The notes under the pieces were generated by a model. The model was not told where the DNA came from. It was given only the letters and a program-made list of their open reading frames with translations, and searched no databases. The translations under genes were made by a program, and so were the position numbers. Positions 62,117 through 64,000 of a DNA stretch of 64,000 bases are shown here, in pieces. The stretch comes from CBDDKZ01 sp965230415 (GTDB lineage Bacteria; Bacteroidota; Bacteroidia; Cytophagales; JAAEPT01): the NCBI GenBank assembly GCA_965230415.1, contig CBDDKZ010000005.1, positions 2,666,001-2,730,000 on the forward strand, in the 5' to 3' direction. Each line of letters begins with the position of its first letter. Position 1 is the stretch's first letter.

Positions 62117-63391
62117 ATGGAAGAAACTAATATAGAAGGATATTTGGATATGGATCTCCTGCGTTTTACTACAGCAGGAAGTGTTGACGACGGTAAGAGT
62201 ACCTTAATTGGTCGTCTAATGTATGACACCAAAACGATTTTCGAAGATCAAATGGAGGCTATCGAGCGCTCAAGTGAAAATCGTGGGGACGAACATGTTA
62301 ACCTGGCATTATTAACTGATGGTCTTAAGGCCGAACGGGAACAGGGAATTACAATTGATGTGGCCTACCGGTATTTTGCAACGCCGAAGCGTAAATTTAT
62401 CATAGCAGATACACCAGGACATATTCAATATACCAGAAATATGGTGACAGGTGCTTCTACTGCCAACCTGGCAATAATCTTGGTAGATGCACGCAAAGGA
62501 GTAATAGAACAAACTTGTAGACATTCTTTTATAGCATCCCTGTTACAAATAAAGCACGTGGTTGTCTGTATCAATAAAATGGACCTTGTTGATTACAAAG
62601 AAGAAACATTTGAGCAAATCAAAAAGGATTACAGTGATTTTGCTTCCAAATTAGATATTCCGGATGTACGCTTTATTCCGATTTCAGCACTGTTTGGTGA
62701 CAATGTGGTTGATAAGTCTGAAAAAATGCCTTGGTATAATGGAGCTACCTTGCTTTATACACTTGAAAACGTGAAAATAGGTTCAGATTTGAATCATGTT
62801 GATTCTCGTTTTCCGGTGCAATGGGTAATCAGACCTCAGTCTGATAAATACCACGACTTCAGAGGCTATGCTGGTGAAGTAGCAGGTGGTGTCTATAAAC
62901 CAGGTGATGAAGTAGTAGCACTACCTTCGGGTTTTACTACAAAAGTAAAAGCAGTCGAAACCATGGACGGACAGCTTGAAGAAGCTTTTGCTCCTATGTC
63001 TGTTACATTGACGCTCGAAGACGAGATTGACATTAGCAGAGGGGATATGATAGCCAAACCAAATAATCAGCCTCAGGTAGGTCAGGATATCGAATTAATG
63101 ATATGCTGGATGGACGAAAAAGAGTTGACTCCGGGCGGAAAATACCTTGTCAAACATACTACAAGTGAAGCTCGTTGTATGGTGAAGGAAATACAATATA
63201 AAATAGATATTAATACATTACACCGCGTTGAGGATGACTTGAAAATCAACCTTAACGATATTGGTCGTATAAAAATAAAAACAGCCAAGCCCTTGTTCTA
63301 TGACTCTTACAAAAAAAATCGAACTACAGGAAGTTTGATACTTGTTGATGAATTTACCAACAAAACAGTAGGCGCGGGAATGATCATTTAA
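62117..63391 (+). CDS. cysN: Sulfate adenylyltransferase large subunit (GTPase) CysN
   Basis: A 424-residue EF-Tu-like GTPase that powers APS formation with CysD. G-motifs: GSVDDGKST (G1, about 20-28), GITIDVAYRYF (G2), DTPGH (G3), NKMD (G4) and ISAL (G5). It carries the two beta-barrel domains but no fused APS kinase, as CysC is encoded separately upstream. A terminator follows 29 bases after the stop. Confidence 0.95.
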   Translation: MEETNIEGYLDMDLLRFTTAGSVDDGKSTLIGRLMYDTKTIFEDQMEAIERSSENRGDEHVNLALLTDGLKAEREQGITIDVAYRYFATPKRKFIIADTPGHIQYTRNMVTGASTANLAIILVDARKGVIEQTCRHSFIASLLQIKHVVVCINKMDLVDYKEETFEQIKKDYSDFASKLDIPDVRFIPISALFGDNVVDKSEKMPWYNGATLLYTLENVKIGSDLNHVDSRFPVQWVIRPQSDKYHDFRGYAGEVAGGVYKPGDEVVALPSGFTTKVKAVETMDGQLEEAFAPMSVTLTLEDEIDISRGDMIAKPNNQPQVGQDIELMICWMDEKELTPGGKYLVKHTTSEARCMVKEIQYKIDINTLHRVEDDLKINLNDIGRIKIKTAKPLFYDSYKKNRTTGSLILVDEFTNKTVGAGMII

Positions 63392-63420
63392 GAATGAGCA
63401 AAATAGTATTTGTTATTGAG

Positions 63421-63460
63421 GGTTGAAGGTTTCTTTTACGGGAATTTTCAACCTTCTTTT
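63421..63460 (+). terminator. Intrinsic terminator of cysCDN
   Basis: GGTTGAA (63421-63427) pairs with TTCAACC (63447-63453), followed by TTCTTTTT. The loop is 19 bases. It lies 29 bases after the cysN stop. Confidence 0.7.
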
Positions 63461-63519
63461 TATAATAATGAACCTAACTCCAGCTCTGTTGTACAGCTAT
63501 ATAGTTAAATAATTATAAT

Positions 63520-64000
63520 ATGATGAGATATATAAACCTGGTATTTTTCTTTTTGATTTGTGTGCACGCAGTGGCACAAAATGAACCCACAATTTTTAAT
63601 GTAGAAGATTTAAACGGAGCTAATGGCTTTAAGATTGAAGGCTTGCAACAGGGTTCACAATTTGGTGCCGAAAGCAAATTTATTGGCGATATTAACAACG
63701 ACGGACTTGAGGACATCGCATTTGGCGTTAACAACGCGGATATAGATACTGTGGAGTTGGCAGGAGCCACATACGTCTTATTCGGAACTCGCAATGGTTT
63801 TGCCGCGGAATTTGACCTAAATAGCCTTGATGGCACCAATGGGTTTGCAATTCATGGTGATATTGAAAATCGTAGATTAGGAAATTCTGTTGAAGGAGTT
63901 GGAGACATTAATGGAGACGGAATAGACGATTTAGTTGTCGATGCTCAGGATGTCATGGTTTTGTATGGGCGTACTAATGGATTCTCTGCCGTAATGACCT
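63520..64000 (+). CDS. Secreted FG-GAP/integrin-alpha-like protein, N-terminal part
   Basis: The frame is open from the ATG at 63520 to the window end (160 codons). MMRYINLVFFFLICVHAVAQ is a signal peptide. Two FG-GAP blades follow, with calcium-binding loops DINNDGLEDIAFG and DINGDGIDDLVV and the spacer LNGANGF / LDGTNGF. These make a seven-bladed propeller in complete proteins, often with cadherin-like domains and a T9SS tail in Bacteroidota. The remainder lies beyond the window. Confidence 0.85.
   Translation, partial: MMRYINLVFFFLICVHAVAQNEPTIFNVEDLNGANGFKIEGLQQGSQFGAESKFIGDINNDGLEDIAFGVNNADIDTVELAGATYVLFGTRNGFAAEFDLNSLDGTNGFAIHGDIENRRLGNSVEGVGDINGDGIDDLVVDAQDVMVLYGRTNGFSAVMT

Overview
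The window is chromosomal DNA from a Bacteroidota bacterium, most likely a gliding marine Cytophagales-type organism. The evidence is gldA-gldF-gldG, several secreted proteins with type IX secretion (T9SS) C-terminal tails, bacillithiol synthesis (bshA), TTTG/TANNTTTG promoter elements, AT-rich sequence and many paired small operons. No rRNA, standard tRNA, CRISPR array or complete insertion sequence was seen.

Layout. 0-13 kb: a DEAD-box helicase start, dihydroorotase, a frameshifted membrane protein, an OmpA/PD40 envelope protein, bshA, a NagZ/beta-lactamase fusion, mutL and two rhomboids. 13-18.5 kb: an accessory stretch with a group III truncated haemoglobin, a serine hydrolase, an arylamine N-acetyltransferase, a PD-(D/E)XK-like gene beside an attC-like site, an IS91-type transposase remnant with a cluster of hairpins, and a DUF1826 gene. 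18.8-30.3 kb: a DUF6702/HupE metal module, then a cell-wall block (crotonase, flippase, dut, sugar nucleotidyltransferase, TPR protein, DUF4292 lipoprotein, EnvC-like factor), tatA, a LysM lytic transglycosylase and csaA. 30.2-34.9 kb: a nitric oxide defence operon (Rrf2 regulator, two small membrane proteins, truncated haemoglobin, RIC di-iron repair protein, quinol-type NO reductase). A near-perfect palindrome covers the -33 box of its promoter. 35-45 kb: DUF5946 and SpoIIAA-like genes, a secreted GH81 beta-1,3-glucanase, a large SF1 helicase, a LuxR remnant, a YCF48-like secreted protein and two tiny ORFs. 45.2-49.7 kb: gldAFG and a vWA protein. 50.2-52.6 kb: a Ro60 locus. 52.8-64 kb: murB, a CUB-domain adhesin, a beta-barrel protein, mnmD and a sulfate block (cysQ, SLC13 permease, divergent cysC-cysD-cysN), then a truncated FG-GAP protein.

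The most interesting system is the Ro60 (TROVE/vWA) gene followed on the same strand by an array of three convincing Y RNA genes and a fourth degenerate candidate, with no protein gene between them. Three share a bulged terminal stem (5' GUCGUA facing 3' UGUUAC next to a three-base bulge). Two carry an inside-out tRNA: a T-arm, an acceptor stem closed by a loop instead of a free CCA end, then a D-arm. This is the architecture known for YrlA-type tRNA-mimicking Y RNAs. One of the RNAs is about 319 nt and contains an extra long hairpin. An annotation pipeline would probably leave this stretch blank or miscall it as broken tRNAs.
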